A stretch of 64,000 bases of DNA, from contig NZ_JAPNKE010000002.1 in NCBI RefSeq assembly GCF_026626665.1, positions 7,169,168-7,233,167 on the forward strand. The letters are read 5' to 3'. The position numbers and the translations under genes were made by a program. The notes beneath the pieces are model-generated. The model was given only the letters and a program-made list of their open reading frames with translations, did no database searches and was not told the DNA's origin. This DNA is from Nannocystis pusilla (lineage in GTDB: Bacteria; Myxococcota_A; Polyangia; Nannocystales; Nannocystaceae). Shown here piece by piece: positions 1 to 9,814 of the stretch (position 1 is its first letter; the number at the start of each line of letters is the position of its first letter).

Positions 1-949
1 TTGCGCGACGCAACCGCAGCCGGAATCGTCGTCGCAGATCGACTCTCCCCACACCGAGGACTCTTCCTCCAGCGCGGCGATGCATTGGTCGTCGCTCTTC
101 GCCAGCAGGCCGGCGATCGCCGCCTCCTTCGTCAGCGGCGGGACCTCCGAGCTGCAGGTGGCGACGAACTGATCATCGGGATCGAGGCTGAAGAGGGTGT
201 TGAATTCGCCCTCCTGGGCGACCAGCACGGGGTGGCCGATCGAGGCTTCGCTCCCATGATGGACAAAGTCGGCCGTGACCGTGTCCCCGACCTTCGCTGT
301 CGTCGTGCCGTGGACTGCGTCGACACGGACCCCGACCTCGTCCGGGTTCGGCCCCTTGACGACGACGCCCTCGAGCACCGCGTCTACAGTACTTTCGGAG
401 CTCAGCTGGTTGCAAAAGCAGTCCTCGGCCTTCGTGACGAAGCAGTACTCCGGCTGGATCCGCCCGGCCTCCGCCGCCGTGAGCCCGAACTCGTCGAGCC
501 ACGCCCGCAGCGCCGCGTCGCCCTCGAGCTCGCGGATCAGCGCGAAGTTGCGGTGCGTCGCCACGCGAGCCACCAGCGCCGCGTGCCCGGTCGACTCGAT
601 CAGCCGCGCCATCGCGCAGCGCGTGCCGTGCGGGTCGATGAAGATCGGGAGCGGCGCGCGACACGTAGTTGCGCGGGAAGCGGCCCTCGCGAGCGTAGCG
701 CGCGAGCTCCTCGATCAGGCGCTCCCGCGCGGCCCGCTGCGGCGCGCCGAGATGCGTGACATCGCGCCCGCGCAGCTCGAGCAGGACCTCGTGGAAATGG
801 GCCTGCAGGCGGGCCCGCTCGCGCCCGAGGCGTTCGCGGAGCCGGCCGAGGCCCTCGCCGCGCCGCGCTCGACGGTCACGCCGACGTGGCGAGCACGAGG
901 GAGGGCCGAATGACTGGGTGGAGGCATCGAGAGAAGCACCGAGCATCAT
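1..949 (-). CDS. Hypothetical secreted/exported protein, C-terminus beyond the window, one apparent frameshift
   Basis: I do not recognise the family. Read leftward, the N-terminal third (about 660-860) is helical and charged and contains ELARYAREGRFPRNYVSR. One indel near 648-658 then moves to a second minus-strand frame that continues with IFIDPHGTRCAMARLIEST and runs open to base 1. The second part has a GH-A-R-rich helical block and Cys pairs (YCFVTKAEDCFCNQ), then a Ser/Thr-Gly section ending in a Cys-rich DDDSGCGC stretch at the window edge. The start at 949 is the first ATG in frame and is uncertain, because residues before about 860 look non-coding. It lies downstream of the DUF1501 gene on the same strand, separated by 438 bases. 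The plus-strand frame across 1-759 is its antisense shadow. Confidence 0.55.
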
Positions 950-1387
950 TAAATCCTTCGACTTTCCTGGCCTGCACGAAGACGAAATCCGAGCCGGGCT
1001 CGACCGCCGTCGCCGCGCTGCCCTGGCTTGAAGTCGCCGGTGCGGTCACGAAAATTGTCCGCTCGCTGCAGTTCGCGCACGAGGGTCACGACCCTTCGTG
1101 CAGCGCCGCGCCGGTCGCGCCTCCGCTGCCGGCCGATCGCGGTTCGGCATGGACCGCAAAAAACTGCCGACGCTGTTCCAGCGCCCATCGCCGACCTCGA
1201 CGACGACGCCGCGGCGGAGGTGCGGGGATCGTGAGGCCGGAGCGACCCCGGCTGCCGGGAGGCGAGCCGGAATCGGCGAGCTCGATGTCGGCTGTCCTTG
1301 AAGACAGGACGTCGCAGTGCGCCGCTCGCGACGACGGCGGCACCGCGGTGCCGCCGTCGCTTTCACCTGTCCCTGCGGACAGCCGCT
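950..1387. other. Intergenic stretch with two repeat-family palindromes
   Basis: No convincing gene on either strand. It holds two hairpin-type copies of the interspersed palindrome family, at 1292-1307 (CTGTCC-TTGA-AGACAG) and 1367-1382 (CTGTCC-CTGC-GGACAG). The second lies just downstream of the DUF1501 stop codon and could act as its terminator. Confidence 0.5.
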
Positions 1388-2725
1388 TCAGCCGAACAGC
1401 GGCAGCATGTCGGTGATGATGCCGAACTTCTTGGCCGCGGGGCTCTCGGCCACCCCGGCGAGCTGGCGCAGGGCCAGGTGGACGTGCGGGGCGGTGAGGA
1501 CGACGCCGTCCTCGGACTCGTCGAGCTCGAGCGTGTCGGGGTCGATGCCGATGGGCAGCTGCTCGGCCTCGGTGGTCGCGCCGATGACCCGGCCGCCGCC
1601 GCCGATGAGGCCCGGGTTGCCGCTCAGGAACATGGCCGAAGAGACAGGCCAGTGGTCCTTGCCCGAGCCCGCGTCCATGCCGTTGTAGCCCTTGCCGCGG
1701 CCGAAGTCGGAGCCGACCATGACGACCAGGTTGGAGTCGATGCCGGCCATCGCCGCCTGCGACATCACGTAGTCGATGCCCCAGTTCAGCTTGGCCAGCT
1801 GGCGCACCTGCACCGTGTCGTGGTTGGCGTGGGTGTCGAAGCCGCCGATCTCGAGGTTCACGCCGACGGCCAGGCCGGCGGTGAACGCCGCCATCGCCAG
1901 CTGCGTCTGCTGGGCCATGCGCTCGAGGTCGCCCATCTCGTTGGGCAGGTCGATGAGCGTGTCGGGCAGGGCCACCGACGACAGCAGGTCGAGGTTGCCG
2001 CGCGCGAGGTACAGCTGGCCGGCGGCGGCCTCGATCTTCGGCAGGTTCTGCTTGGCCTTGAACGCGGCCAGGCGCTCCTGCTGGGCCGCGGCGATGCGGT
2101 CGAACGTGTCCTGGTGGAGGTACGTCGTCGTGTTGTTCGGGTCGGCCGGGTTGACGCGGTTGGGCTCGGCCAGCTTGCGGAACGAGGCCACCGAGTTGAG
2201 GCGGGTGACCGGGATCAGGTTGCCCGTGCCCGAGTAGCCGCCGCCGGAGATGAACGCCAGCGGGTGCTCGGGCGCCTTCGTCGCGGCCACCAGCGCGGCG
2301 AAGTTGGGGTAGTTGCCGTCGCCGCGGCCCGACCAGATCGTCACGACCCCGCGGTCGTGGTTGTTGGTCGCCATGTTGAGGCCGTTGATCACGACCATCT
2401 TGCTGGCGTACTTGGCGAAGAAGTCGGCGTTCTTCATCATGTACGGCAGCGACAGCGGGTCGGTCACCAGGTTGGCGGGGACCGGGATGTCGGCGTAGTG
2501 GATGTCGCCGACGGCCGTCGGGTCGGCCGGGTCGTAGTCGTAGTGGCGGTTGAACGTGCCCTTGGGCTTGGGGTCGCACAGGTACACGGGGTCCCAGCCG
2601 CCGCGGGCGCTGATCATCACGTAGAACGGCCCCTTGTAGGGCGGCAGCGCGGCGCGGGCGTGGCGCGGCAGGGCGACGGCGAGTCCGGTCCCGGCGGCGA
2701 TCTTGAGGAAGCTGCGGCGATCCAT
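1388..2725 (-). CDS. DUF1501 domain-containing protein with Tat signal
   Basis: A 445-residue protein starting MDRRSFLKIAAGTGLAVALP, a clear twin-arginine signal (RRSFLK) followed by a hydrophobic stretch and an A-R-A cleavage site, so it is expected to be exported folded. The body matches the DUF1501 (sulfatase/alkaline-phosphatase-like fold) family: an N-terminal GGWDP block, GGFDTHANHD near residue 290 and GSDFGRGKGYNG near 330. The function of the family is not established. In myxobacteria and planctomycetes these genes sit beside cytochrome-like DUF1592/1588 or DUF1549/1553 genes, as here: the upstream neighbour ends 31 bases away on the same strand, so the two are probably one operon and may work together at the envelope. 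Confidence 0.9.
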   Translation of the reverse strand: MDRRSFLKIAAGTGLAVALPRHARAALPPYKGPFYVMISARGGWDPVYLCDPKPKGTFNRHYDYDPADPTAVGDIHYADIPVPANLVTDPLSLPYMMKNADFFAKYASKMVVINGLNMATNNHDRGVVTIWSGRGDGNYPNFAALVAATKAPEHPLAFISGGGYSGTGNLIPVTRLNSVASFRKLAEPNRVNPADPNNTTTYLHQDTFDRIAAAQQERLAAFKAKQNLPKIEAAAGQLYLARGNLDLLSSVALPDTLIDLPNEMGDLERMAQQTQLAMAAFTAGLAVGVNLEIGGFDTHANHDTVQVRQLAKLNWGIDYVMSQAAMAGIDSNLVVMVGSDFGRGKGYNGMDAGSGKDHWPVSSAMFLSGNPGLIGGGGRVIGATTEAEQLPIGIDPDTLELDESEDGVVLTAPHVHLALRQLAGVAESPAAKKFGIITDMLPLFG

Positions 2726-2756
2726 GGTCGTAACTCTCCGATCTCGCTGGGTTGAC

Positions 2757-5139
2757 TCACTCGTACAGGAAGGCGAAGTCCGACAGCATGTAGGCGATGA
2801 CGGCCTGCCAGGCGCGGATGGTGTAAGCGTCGTCGTTCGTCAGCTTCTGCTCGTCGGGCAGGGCCGTGCCGGTGTTGGGGTCCTTCGTCGCCCCGCACGC
2901 CCCGAGCCCTTGCCCTCGATCGTGTCGGCGATGTTCTGCGCGCCGGCCAGCCAGGTCTCGCGGTAGAGGTCGTAGGTCCGCTCGATCTCCGGATCGTCGA
3001 TCGCCAGGTCCTCGCCCAGCATGCGCAGGTGCAGGTGCTGGATGTTGGCCTTGATCTTCGACTCCTGGAAGTCGGGCGAGTCGGTCGCCTCGACCAGCGG
3101 GAACAGCAGGCGCTCCTCGACCGGCTTGGTGAAGTCGAACGCGGTCGCGCTGCACGACACCTCGACCGCCATGCGCTGGGCCACGCTCGCCATCAGCTGG
3201 TTGATGCTCGTCAGCCGCTGGGTGATCGCGTTGGAGTCGATGCCGCCGTAGAGCAGCTTGTACTCGCCGTTCAGCAGGTCGCCGGTGCCGCCCCAGCGCA
3301 CGCCGGTGGTCGCCATCACCTTCTTCGCCAGCAGCTCCGGGGTCGACAGTCGGCCGGTGCCGACGTGCGCGAGCTCGGCCTTGTGCTCCTCGCTCGGCTC
3401 GTTGGCGACGTTCACGCCGCGGTAGTACGGGCTCAGGATCAGCTTGACGATGATCGTCTTGAGGTTGTGGTCGTCGGCCACGAACTCGGCCGCGACCGCG
3501 CGCATGAAGGTGTCCTGGGTCTCCCAGGCCGCCAGCTGCTGCATGTAGTCGGGGGCGGCCGCGTTGGTCGGGTAGCGCGCCGGCTCCTCGCCGGTCAGCG
3601 CCTGGTACATCTTGTAGGTCGCCGACAGGCTGAAGCGCGGATCGTTCGCCACCTTCTGCGCCAGCCACTGCACGCCGGTGGCGGACTGGTCGGTCGGCAT
3701 CAGCTCGAACTGGTAGCCGGGCGCGAACATCTCGGGGTACCAGGTCGGCTTCTCGAGCAGGAACTCCTGGTTGTTCTTGTCGAACATCTGGAACGCCCCG
3801 GCGATCGGGTCGATCGTGATGTGACACTGGGCGCAGGTCGCGTCGTCGCGCGTCGGGTTGGCGAACGCGGCCCCGGCGTCGGGGTCGATCGCCTGGCTGG
3901 CCAGCGCCAGCACGTCGGTCGCCAGGAACTGGTCGTAGACCTTGCGCGCGCGGTGGCGGTTGCGGTTCGTCGGCGTGGTCGGGAACCGATTGAGCCACAT
4001 CGGCGACGTCAGGACGCCGGCGTGCGGGTAGGTCATCTCCTTGCCGTTGCGGGTGACCTTGAGGACGCCGGGTTTGAGCTCGGTCGGGTCGTTCGGGTCC
4101 TCGAAGCGGGCCGCCACGCCGTAGATGAAGGCCGAGTCGGGCGTGAAGACGGTGTAGTCGGCCGTGAGGATCTCGGTGAAGGGCCGGTCGTTGCGGACGA
4201 TGTAGTTGATCAGGTCGAGCGGCTCGCGCGCGACGGCGCGGTGGATCCGCTGCTTCTGATCGTCCGGCATCGGGTTCATCTTGTCGAAGTACTTGGCGAC
4301 GTTCGGCCAGTCGGGCGTGCCCGCGTTGATGTTGTTCAGCGAGCCGCCGCCGTAGTACATGTCCGTCAGGAACGTGTCGTTGAAGACGTCGGTGAGGCGG
4401 GCGTAGAACGCGTCCTCCGTCATCATGTCCTCGAGGACAGCCGCGAGCCCGGCCTCGCCGTCGGCCTCGACCGCGGCGATCTCGTCCTCCAGCGGCAGGC
4501 GGCCGACCAGGTGCAGCGAGGCCTTGCGCAGCGTCTCCACCGGGTCGAGCAGGACCACGTCGGGGAAGCCTCGCCGGCGCTCGGCGGCGGACACTCGATC
4601 GGGTCCTCGAGCTGCTCCAGCAGCGCCTCGATGTTCTTGTAGAGCTCGCTCTCGGCCGGCAGCACCGCGCCGCCGCCGTGCTCGACGATGCCGCTCGGCT
4701 TGGCGAGGATCAGCGGGGTGTCCTCGAACTCGTAGCCGGCCAGGCCCTGGATGTTGGCCAGGTTGGCCTCGATGAAGCCGGGGTACACGGGCGTGAGCAG
4801 GCGGAACTTGGCGCCCTTGGCCGCCGCCGAGCCGGTCGGCTCGTGACACTGCACGCACAGCGTGCCCATGCCCTTCGACCACACCTTGTCGGCGAAGAAG
4901 TCGCGCGTCGAATAACAGTCGCCGTTCGGCTCGCCGGTGGTGCCGGTGCCCGTAGTGGACGTCGGCGCGTCCGTGGTCGGCGTCTCGCCGCCCGTGGTCG
5001 TCGACGTGCCCTCGGACCCGGTCGTCGCGGGGCCTTCGGTGTCGACCTGGGCGTCCGGGTTGTAACACCCGAACGCGAAGAGAGCTGCCCCAAGGGGCAG
5101 GTAGACGATTCGCCGGCTCAGCCGCGTGTTCTCGACCAT
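2757..5139 (-). CDS. DUF1592/DUF1588-type cytochrome-like lipoprotein (two frameshifts)
   Basis: About 790 residues after repair. It starts at ATG 5139 with a GGTGGAGG Shine-Dalgarno, then a lipoprotein signal (LGAALFAFGC) and a Thr-rich linker. A first haem-type motif CVQCH lies near residue 80. After a helical middle region a second motif CAQCHITIDP fits the DUF1588 signature, followed by a DUF1585-like C-terminus. Two single-base losses break it: near 4570 (GAGGGC read as GAGGC) and near 2908 (a five-G run read as four). The family is predicted to be periplasmic and redox-linked, and no substrate is known. It is first in an operon with the DUF1501 gene. A repeat-family palindrome, CATGTCC-TCGA-GGACAG, lies inside the frame at 4424-4440. 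Confidence 0.8.
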
Positions 5140-6020
5140 CGCGTTCGCGCCTCCACCCGTGCGTCGCAAGGTACGCTGCCGAGCTCGCCGCGGACAAGCC
5201 TCGTCGGCCCCGACCGGACCTCGGGAGCGGTGACGGCCGCGGATGCAGGTATGCATGCGATCGCGCGCTCGCGCCTCGGGGCCGCGCCGCCCTGACGGGT
5301 CAGGGCGGCCGATTCGCGGGCGTCCGCGGGCCTCCGCCGGCCCGGGACAACCCGCGAGGTTCGGCGACCCCGAGGAATCGCCGCACGAATCGGTCGCACC
5401 GATCTCCGTGACGCCCCGCCGCGTCGCGACCGCGCGATCGTCGTCGCGTCACACTCCTGCCATTGACCGTCGACAATCGGGGCACGGACGAATGCGCGGA
5501 TTCGTGGGCCGAAAACCGCCGATTTTCGCGTCGTCCAGGCAGGCCGGCGGGCCGCCGCCGCGACAGCCGCAGCCGACTTCGTCGATCCGTCCCGCGCGCC
5601 GAGATCGGCGAGGCGCGGGCTCCCCGGCTGCGACGACGCGCCGCGGGCGTGACGCCGGGGGCCTGCTGGAGCGCCCGGTAAGGGTCGCCGACTGACTCGT
5701 CGCCGACCGTCGCCGGCGCGTCGGCGACGCTGGCGGTCCGCCGCGCAGCTCGCAGCTCACCTCGCACAAGCGCCGGCGCGTCAAGTACTCGCGCGGCCGA
5801 CGAGCTCCTTGAAGCGGAGGGCGAAGGCGGAGCGCGGCATGCCGGCCACGCAGCCGCGCGCGCGAGGGCCCGCGTCCTTGGACCGGGGTCGACGAATGTA
5901 CAAATGACTCAAAAGACATGTCATATGATTCCGTGGCGAGCGGCGATCGCGGTGACCGGCGCTGCTTCGAGCGGCGTACGCGGTTGCGCAGCGCCTGCGA
6001 CCTTGGCTACCGTCGGCCGC
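5140..6020. other. Long divergent intergenic region
   Basis: About 880 bases between the leftward cytochrome-like operon and the rightward SGNH gene. The only recognisable content is the AraC-type relic at 5630-5840, listed separately. A less GC-rich patch at about 5895-5935 contains AAAAGACATGTCATATGA and is the best place for the rightward promoter. Confidence 0.45.
5630..5840 (-). pseudogene. Relic of an AraC-family HTH domain
   Basis: Three minus-strand frames read in succession resemble the C-terminal DNA-binding domain of AraC regulators. MPRSAFALRFKELVG lies at 5784-5840, YLTRRRL near 5787-5767, and VADAPATVGDESVGDP...GVTPAARR at about 5728-5633. These match the family pattern of SRSAFARRFxELVG, YLTRWRM and VAxxVGYxSEAAFxRAFxxxxGxxPxxWRR. 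No N-terminal cupin domain can be found upstream and the key aromatic residues are gone. It is therefore a decayed fragment rather than a gene with one sequencing error. Confidence 0.55.
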
Positions 6021-7378
6021 ATGCACCCTGCCCTCGCTTCCTGTCGCTCCTTGCAGCTCGTGTTCGGTCTCACCGTGGCCGCGGCGCTCTCCGCCTGTCC
6101 GGACGGTGGTTCCGGCGGGACCACGGAGTCGACCGGGGCCCGACGGGCGGCGACCCGACCGGAAGCAGCGAGGCGACGGCCGGCCCGAGCTCCGGCGGAC
6201 CGACCGCGCCGACCACGAGCGAAGGGACCACCGACGGCGAGACGACCAGCGTCGAGCCGACCACCGCAGATCCGTCTGCCACCACCGCGAACACGACCGG
6301 CCCCGACGAGACCACCGGGCCGGGCGAGACCACCGGCGATCCGCCCGTCGATCCGGGCTGGAGCGAGCGCGACCACGCCCGCGTGTTCCTCTCCGGGCAC
6401 AGCCTCACCGACAATCCCCTGGCCGACTTCATGCTCGAGATTGCGGCCGGCCTCGGCGTCGATTTCAATTACAATCAGCAGATCGGCATCGGCTCGCCGA
6501 TCCGCGTGCGCACGCTCGGCGGCAGCTGGAACAACCTCGACTGGCCCGGCTACAAGACCGGCAAGAACCGCGACGGCAGCGACATGGACGTCATCGCCGA
6601 GCTCAAGGCGCCGCAGACCCTCGGCCCCGGCGAGCTGTACGACACTCTGGTGATCACCGAGCGGCACGACATCCTCGGCACGATCCAGTGGGAGGACACC
6701 ACCGGCCTGTTGCGGCATTATCACGACCGCCTGATCGACGGCAACCCGGCCGGCCAGACGCTCCTCTATCACAGCTGGCTGAGCATGAACAAGGCGGACC
6801 CGGCGCCGTGGATCGCCCACGAGAAGAACGCGCTGTTCGCCTGGGAGTGCGTGGCGGCCAAGGTCAATCACACGCTCGCGGCGGAGGGCCGGCCCGACCG
6901 CGTGACGACGCTGCCGGTCGGCGCGGCGCTGGTCCACCTGGTCGAGGCGGCGCTCGCCGGCGAGGTCGCGGGCATCGAGGGTGCGCCGAATCAGAAGCTG
7001 GACCAGCTGTTCAGCGACGACGTCCACCTGACGCCGCTCGGGGCCTACTACGCGGCGCTGGTCACCCACGCCGCGGTGTTCCGCAGCTCGCCGATCGGCG
7101 CCCCGGTGCCGCCGGGCGTGCCCGCGGAGCCGGCCGCCGACCTGCAGGCGCTCGCGTGGGAGTTCGTGCGCGGCTATTACACGAACCCCGAGAGCGGCCA
7201 GCACACGATGGAGGAGTGCCGGGGGTTCATCGCCGATCAGGTGTGCGCGTCGTTCTGGACGCTGCTGAACGAGCCCGGCAACATCGACGGCTGCAGCGGT
7301 CATTTTTCCAATGCGGACGCCGAGGGCAACCCGTTCCGCTGGCCCGACCCGCAGCTGATGATGTGGCCGGCGCCCTGA
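6021..7378 (+). CDS. SGNH/GDSL-type hydrolase-like lipoprotein (one frameshift)
   Basis: It starts at ATG 6021 with a lipoprotein signal (VFGLTVAAALSAC), then a Thr/Gly/Glu/Asp-rich linker of about 90 residues and a globular domain. A GHSLTDNP block resembles SGNH block I (Gly-x-Ser) and DDVHLTPLGAYYAAL resembles block V (Asp-x-x-His), so an esterase-like exported enzyme is likely; the substrate is unknown. One G is missing in the G-run near 6143 (STGGPTGGDP is restored by adding it), which hides the signal peptide from a single-frame reading. The longer in-frame start at 5918 is not supported because that stretch is not protein-like. Confidence 0.7.
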
Positions 7379-7422
7379 GATCCGGGCTTTTCGGTTCGCC
7401 GCCGTGATAACCTCGCGGCTCG

Positions 7423-8837
7423 ATGTCGAAGCATTCGTCGAGCCTCCACACCGTCGCCAGGTTGACCGCCGCGCTGCACACCCCCGGTTCGTCGACGCGG
7501 GCGCGGTCTACTGGTCGAGCGATGATTTCCGGTTCGCGGCGGCGTCGCTCGCGGGCGAGCGGCTGTGGGACGTCGAGGTCGAGGACGGGAGCCGGCTGGT
7601 CGGCATTTTCGAGGGGCACCCGGTGGTCCTGACCAGCGGATTCGACCCGCCGTTTCCGTGCGCGCTGGTGTTCCTCGACCCGGCCAGCGGCCGCGAGGTC
7701 CGCCGCGTCGCCGCTCCCGAGCATACGACGGAGGCGGCGTATCACGACGGGGTGTTCGCGTTCCTGACGGCCGCGGAGCGGTTCGAGGCGGCGAGCCGGC
7801 TGGTGCTGGCCGACGCGGCGACCGGCGAGTTCAAGAAGGTCGTCGAGGGCGGAAGCGCCACCGGGCTCACCGCGTTCGCCGGCGGATTTTTGAGTACGCT
7901 CGAATTCGTGGTGCACGCATATGACCTGAAGGGCAGGTCGCTGTGGAAGACCGACAGTGTGGTGTCGGTGTCCGGGGAGACGGTGCTGGCGACCCATCTC
8001 GGCGGCAAGCTGACGCGGCTGCGACCGGCGGACGGGGCGCCGGTGTGGAGCTTCACGTTCAAGGGGGCGGAGGCGCGGAGCCTGGTGCAGGTCCACGCCG
8101 GGGCGGACGCGGTCGCGGTGCTCGAGCCGCGGCTCGGCGAGCTCGCGCTGCTCGACCGCGCGAGCGGCGAGCTGCGCTGGCGGACGAAGCGCGCGGCGGC
8201 GACGACGTTCGCGCCGCCGCTCGTCACTCCCGACGCGGTGGTGACGCTGTCGGCGAAGAAGGCCGGCGAGGGCTGGCAGGCGCTCGCCGCATTCTCGCGG
8301 GCCGACGGGTCGCTCCGCGGGGAGCTGGCGAATCCCGACGGATTCAATATGATCGACGGGCTGGTCGCGGGCGAGGTGTGCGTGCTCGGGCAGGAGGACG
8401 GGACGGCGCTGCACCTGGTGCGCGTGCCGGCGTCGGGTACTGCGAGCACCAGGAGCGTAGTTGCGGATGCGAAGGTGTCGCGCCCGGAGCGTGTCGCTAT
8501 GCCGACGGAGAAGGTGGCGAAGAAGGGTCCGGCGAGCGCTGCTTCGGCGAAGAAGACCGCGACGAAGAACCAGGCCACCGCTTCGGTGAAGAAGACCGCA
8601 GCGAAGAAGTCTCCGGCCTCCGCGACTTCGGCGAAGGAGTCCCGGGCGGCCACTGCTTCGGCGAAGAAGACCGCGGCGAAGATCTCGGCCTCCGCCTCGA
8701 CGAAGAAGACCGCGGCGAAGAAGCCTCCGGCCGCTTCGGCGAAGAAGACCGCGGCGAAGAAGCCTCCGGGCGATGCTTCGGCGAAGAAGCACGCGACGAA
8801 GAAGAGCCCGCGAGCGGGGCGCCTCAAGCAACCATAG
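7423..8837 (+). CDS. PQQ-type beta-propeller protein with histone H1-like Lys/Ala tail (one frameshift)
   Basis: It starts at ATG 7423 (MSKHSSSLHTVARLTA) and continues after a missing C in the C-run near 7487 as PRFVDAGAVYWSSDDFRFAA. About 330 residues carry recurrent beta-propeller units (for example LLDRASGELRWRTK and GEPVW-like strands) typical of PQQ-like/WD-type repeats. The last ~110 residues are a run of imperfect AxxSAKKTAAKK units, resembling the basic tails of eukaryote-like histone H1 proteins and implying nucleic-acid or polyanion binding. No signal peptide is visible, so it is probably cytoplasmic. The nearby AlkD-like protein has a similar tail. Confidence 0.7.
8530..8815 (+). 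repeat. Coding tandem repeat (Ser-Ala-Lys-Lys-Thr-Ala units)
   Basis: Imperfect direct repeats of roughly 36-48 bases around the core GCGAAGAAGACCGCGGCGAAG encode the basic tail of the beta-propeller protein. Eight or so units are visible. Copy number is likely to vary between strains. Confidence 0.7.
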
Positions 8838-8985
8838 GCCGCTCGGGGAAATGGTATGTCCTGTTCCGGGCTGGACCCATTCGCTGTCGAGCGACCGCAC
8901 GCATTCTCGGCAGGCGGTACTGACCGCAGGTGTCGTGCGGCTTGAGGCGGGAGCAATCCACTACCCCACAGCGCCGCCGTCCTGG

Positions 8986-9318
8986 CTATGCCAGGCACAG
9001 CATGCTGAGCAGGACTTCGCGGCTCGTGAGGCCCGGCTCAATGCTCACCTTGCTCCCCCCTCTGAACGCGATGGAGGTCGGGACGGATTTGACTCCGTTC
9101 CTCTGAGTGGCCTCGGGGGCACCGTCGATGTCCAGGGTGCCCACCTTGACCTTGCCCTGGTAGTCGTCCGCGATCTTCTCGACGATCGGCAAGAGCTCGC
9201 TACAGCGCCCAGCCCAGGTCGCCGTGAATACCACCAACACAGGCACGAACCAGGAGGCCTGGACGACCTCCTGCTCGAAGTTCTGCTCCGTGAACGTGAG
9301 TACATTCGAGCTCGACAT
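8986..9318 (-). CDS. Thioredoxin-like protein lacking the first active-site Cys (WAGRC)
   Basis: A 110-residue single thioredoxin fold. It begins MSSSNVLTFTEQNFEQEV at ATG 9318, preceded by GGAGAGGA. The usual WCGPC site reads W35-A-G-R-C39, so only the resolving Cys remains. The cis-Pro loop (SVPTSIAF) and the LDIDGAPE strand are intact, and the length is normal for thioredoxin. A protein like this cannot do the two-cysteine reduction cycle. It could act as a mixed-disulfide trap, a monothiol or nitrosothiol-type protein, or a structural partner. Two base changes separate GCT from TGT, so a single read error does not explain the loss. The longer start at 9411 has no ribosome binding site. 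Confidence 0.85.
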   Translation of the reverse strand: MSSSNVLTFTEQNFEQEVVQASWFVPVLVVFTATWAGRCSELLPIVEKIADDYQGKVKVGTLDIDGAPEATQRNGVKSVPTSIAFRGGSKVSIEPGLTSREVLLSMLCLA

Positions 9319-9464
9319 CTCTTTGTCCTCTCCTGCAGTGAGAAGGGTATCCGTTGCGAGTGTGGCGGGGAAGCGAGCCTTCCACTCGAAGTGGCGGGCG
9401 CATGCCCACAACCGGGCTCAAAGCGCGTGAACCCTGCCGTGAGTCCTGCCATCGTCACCCGAGG

Positions 9465-9814
9465 TCAGCGCTCGAAGTCGTCGTCGCTGCCCGGCGGGCC
9501 GTCGATTTGCATCTCTGCCCGCGCGCGGCAGGCGTCGCAGATCGTCTCCTCCCAGCCGTCGAGGCAATGGTGGTAGCCCGCGCCGCCGCAGACACCGCAA
9601 ATGGTCGCGCTCTGCGCCGCGATCTCGACGAGGAATTCTCGAAGGCCTCGTCGTAGTCGGTGAGGTCGAAGCGCAGCTCGGCCCATTTTTGATAGACCTG
9701 CTTGACTTGCAGTCCGGGCGGGAGGCGGTCGTAGACCTGGTCGACCAGGCTCACCCAGCCGGGACAGCCGCACCGCGAGATCCAGCTGCGAGCCGCTTCT
9801 CTGTCCACCTTCAC
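9465..9814 (-). CDS. Small zinc-ribbon-like protein (one frameshift)
   Basis: About 117 residues. It starts at GTG 9814, overlapping the stop of the AlkD-like gene as GTGA, which suggests translational coupling. The N-terminal part (WISRCGCPGWVSLVDQVY, then KQVYQKWAELRF) leads, after a missing G near 9640, to FLVEIAAQSATICGVCGG and CLDGWEETICDAC. The four-Cys pattern CxxC...C...CxxC suggests a zinc ribbon. The layout matches uncharacterised proteins with a WCGxGWxxL start, a KFGxLRF core and a C-terminal zinc ribbon. The function is unknown; coupling to a repair-type gene is the only functional hint. Confidence 0.6.

Noticed and set aside
1..759. Plus-strand open frame at the window start
   Set aside because: The minus strand here reads as a plausible protein (after one indel) and the plus frame is its Arg-rich antisense.
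2757..5139. Programmed ribosomal frameshifting
   Set aside because: No slippery heptamer is visible, and the same kind of single-base loss breaks many unrelated genes here, which fits sequencing error better.
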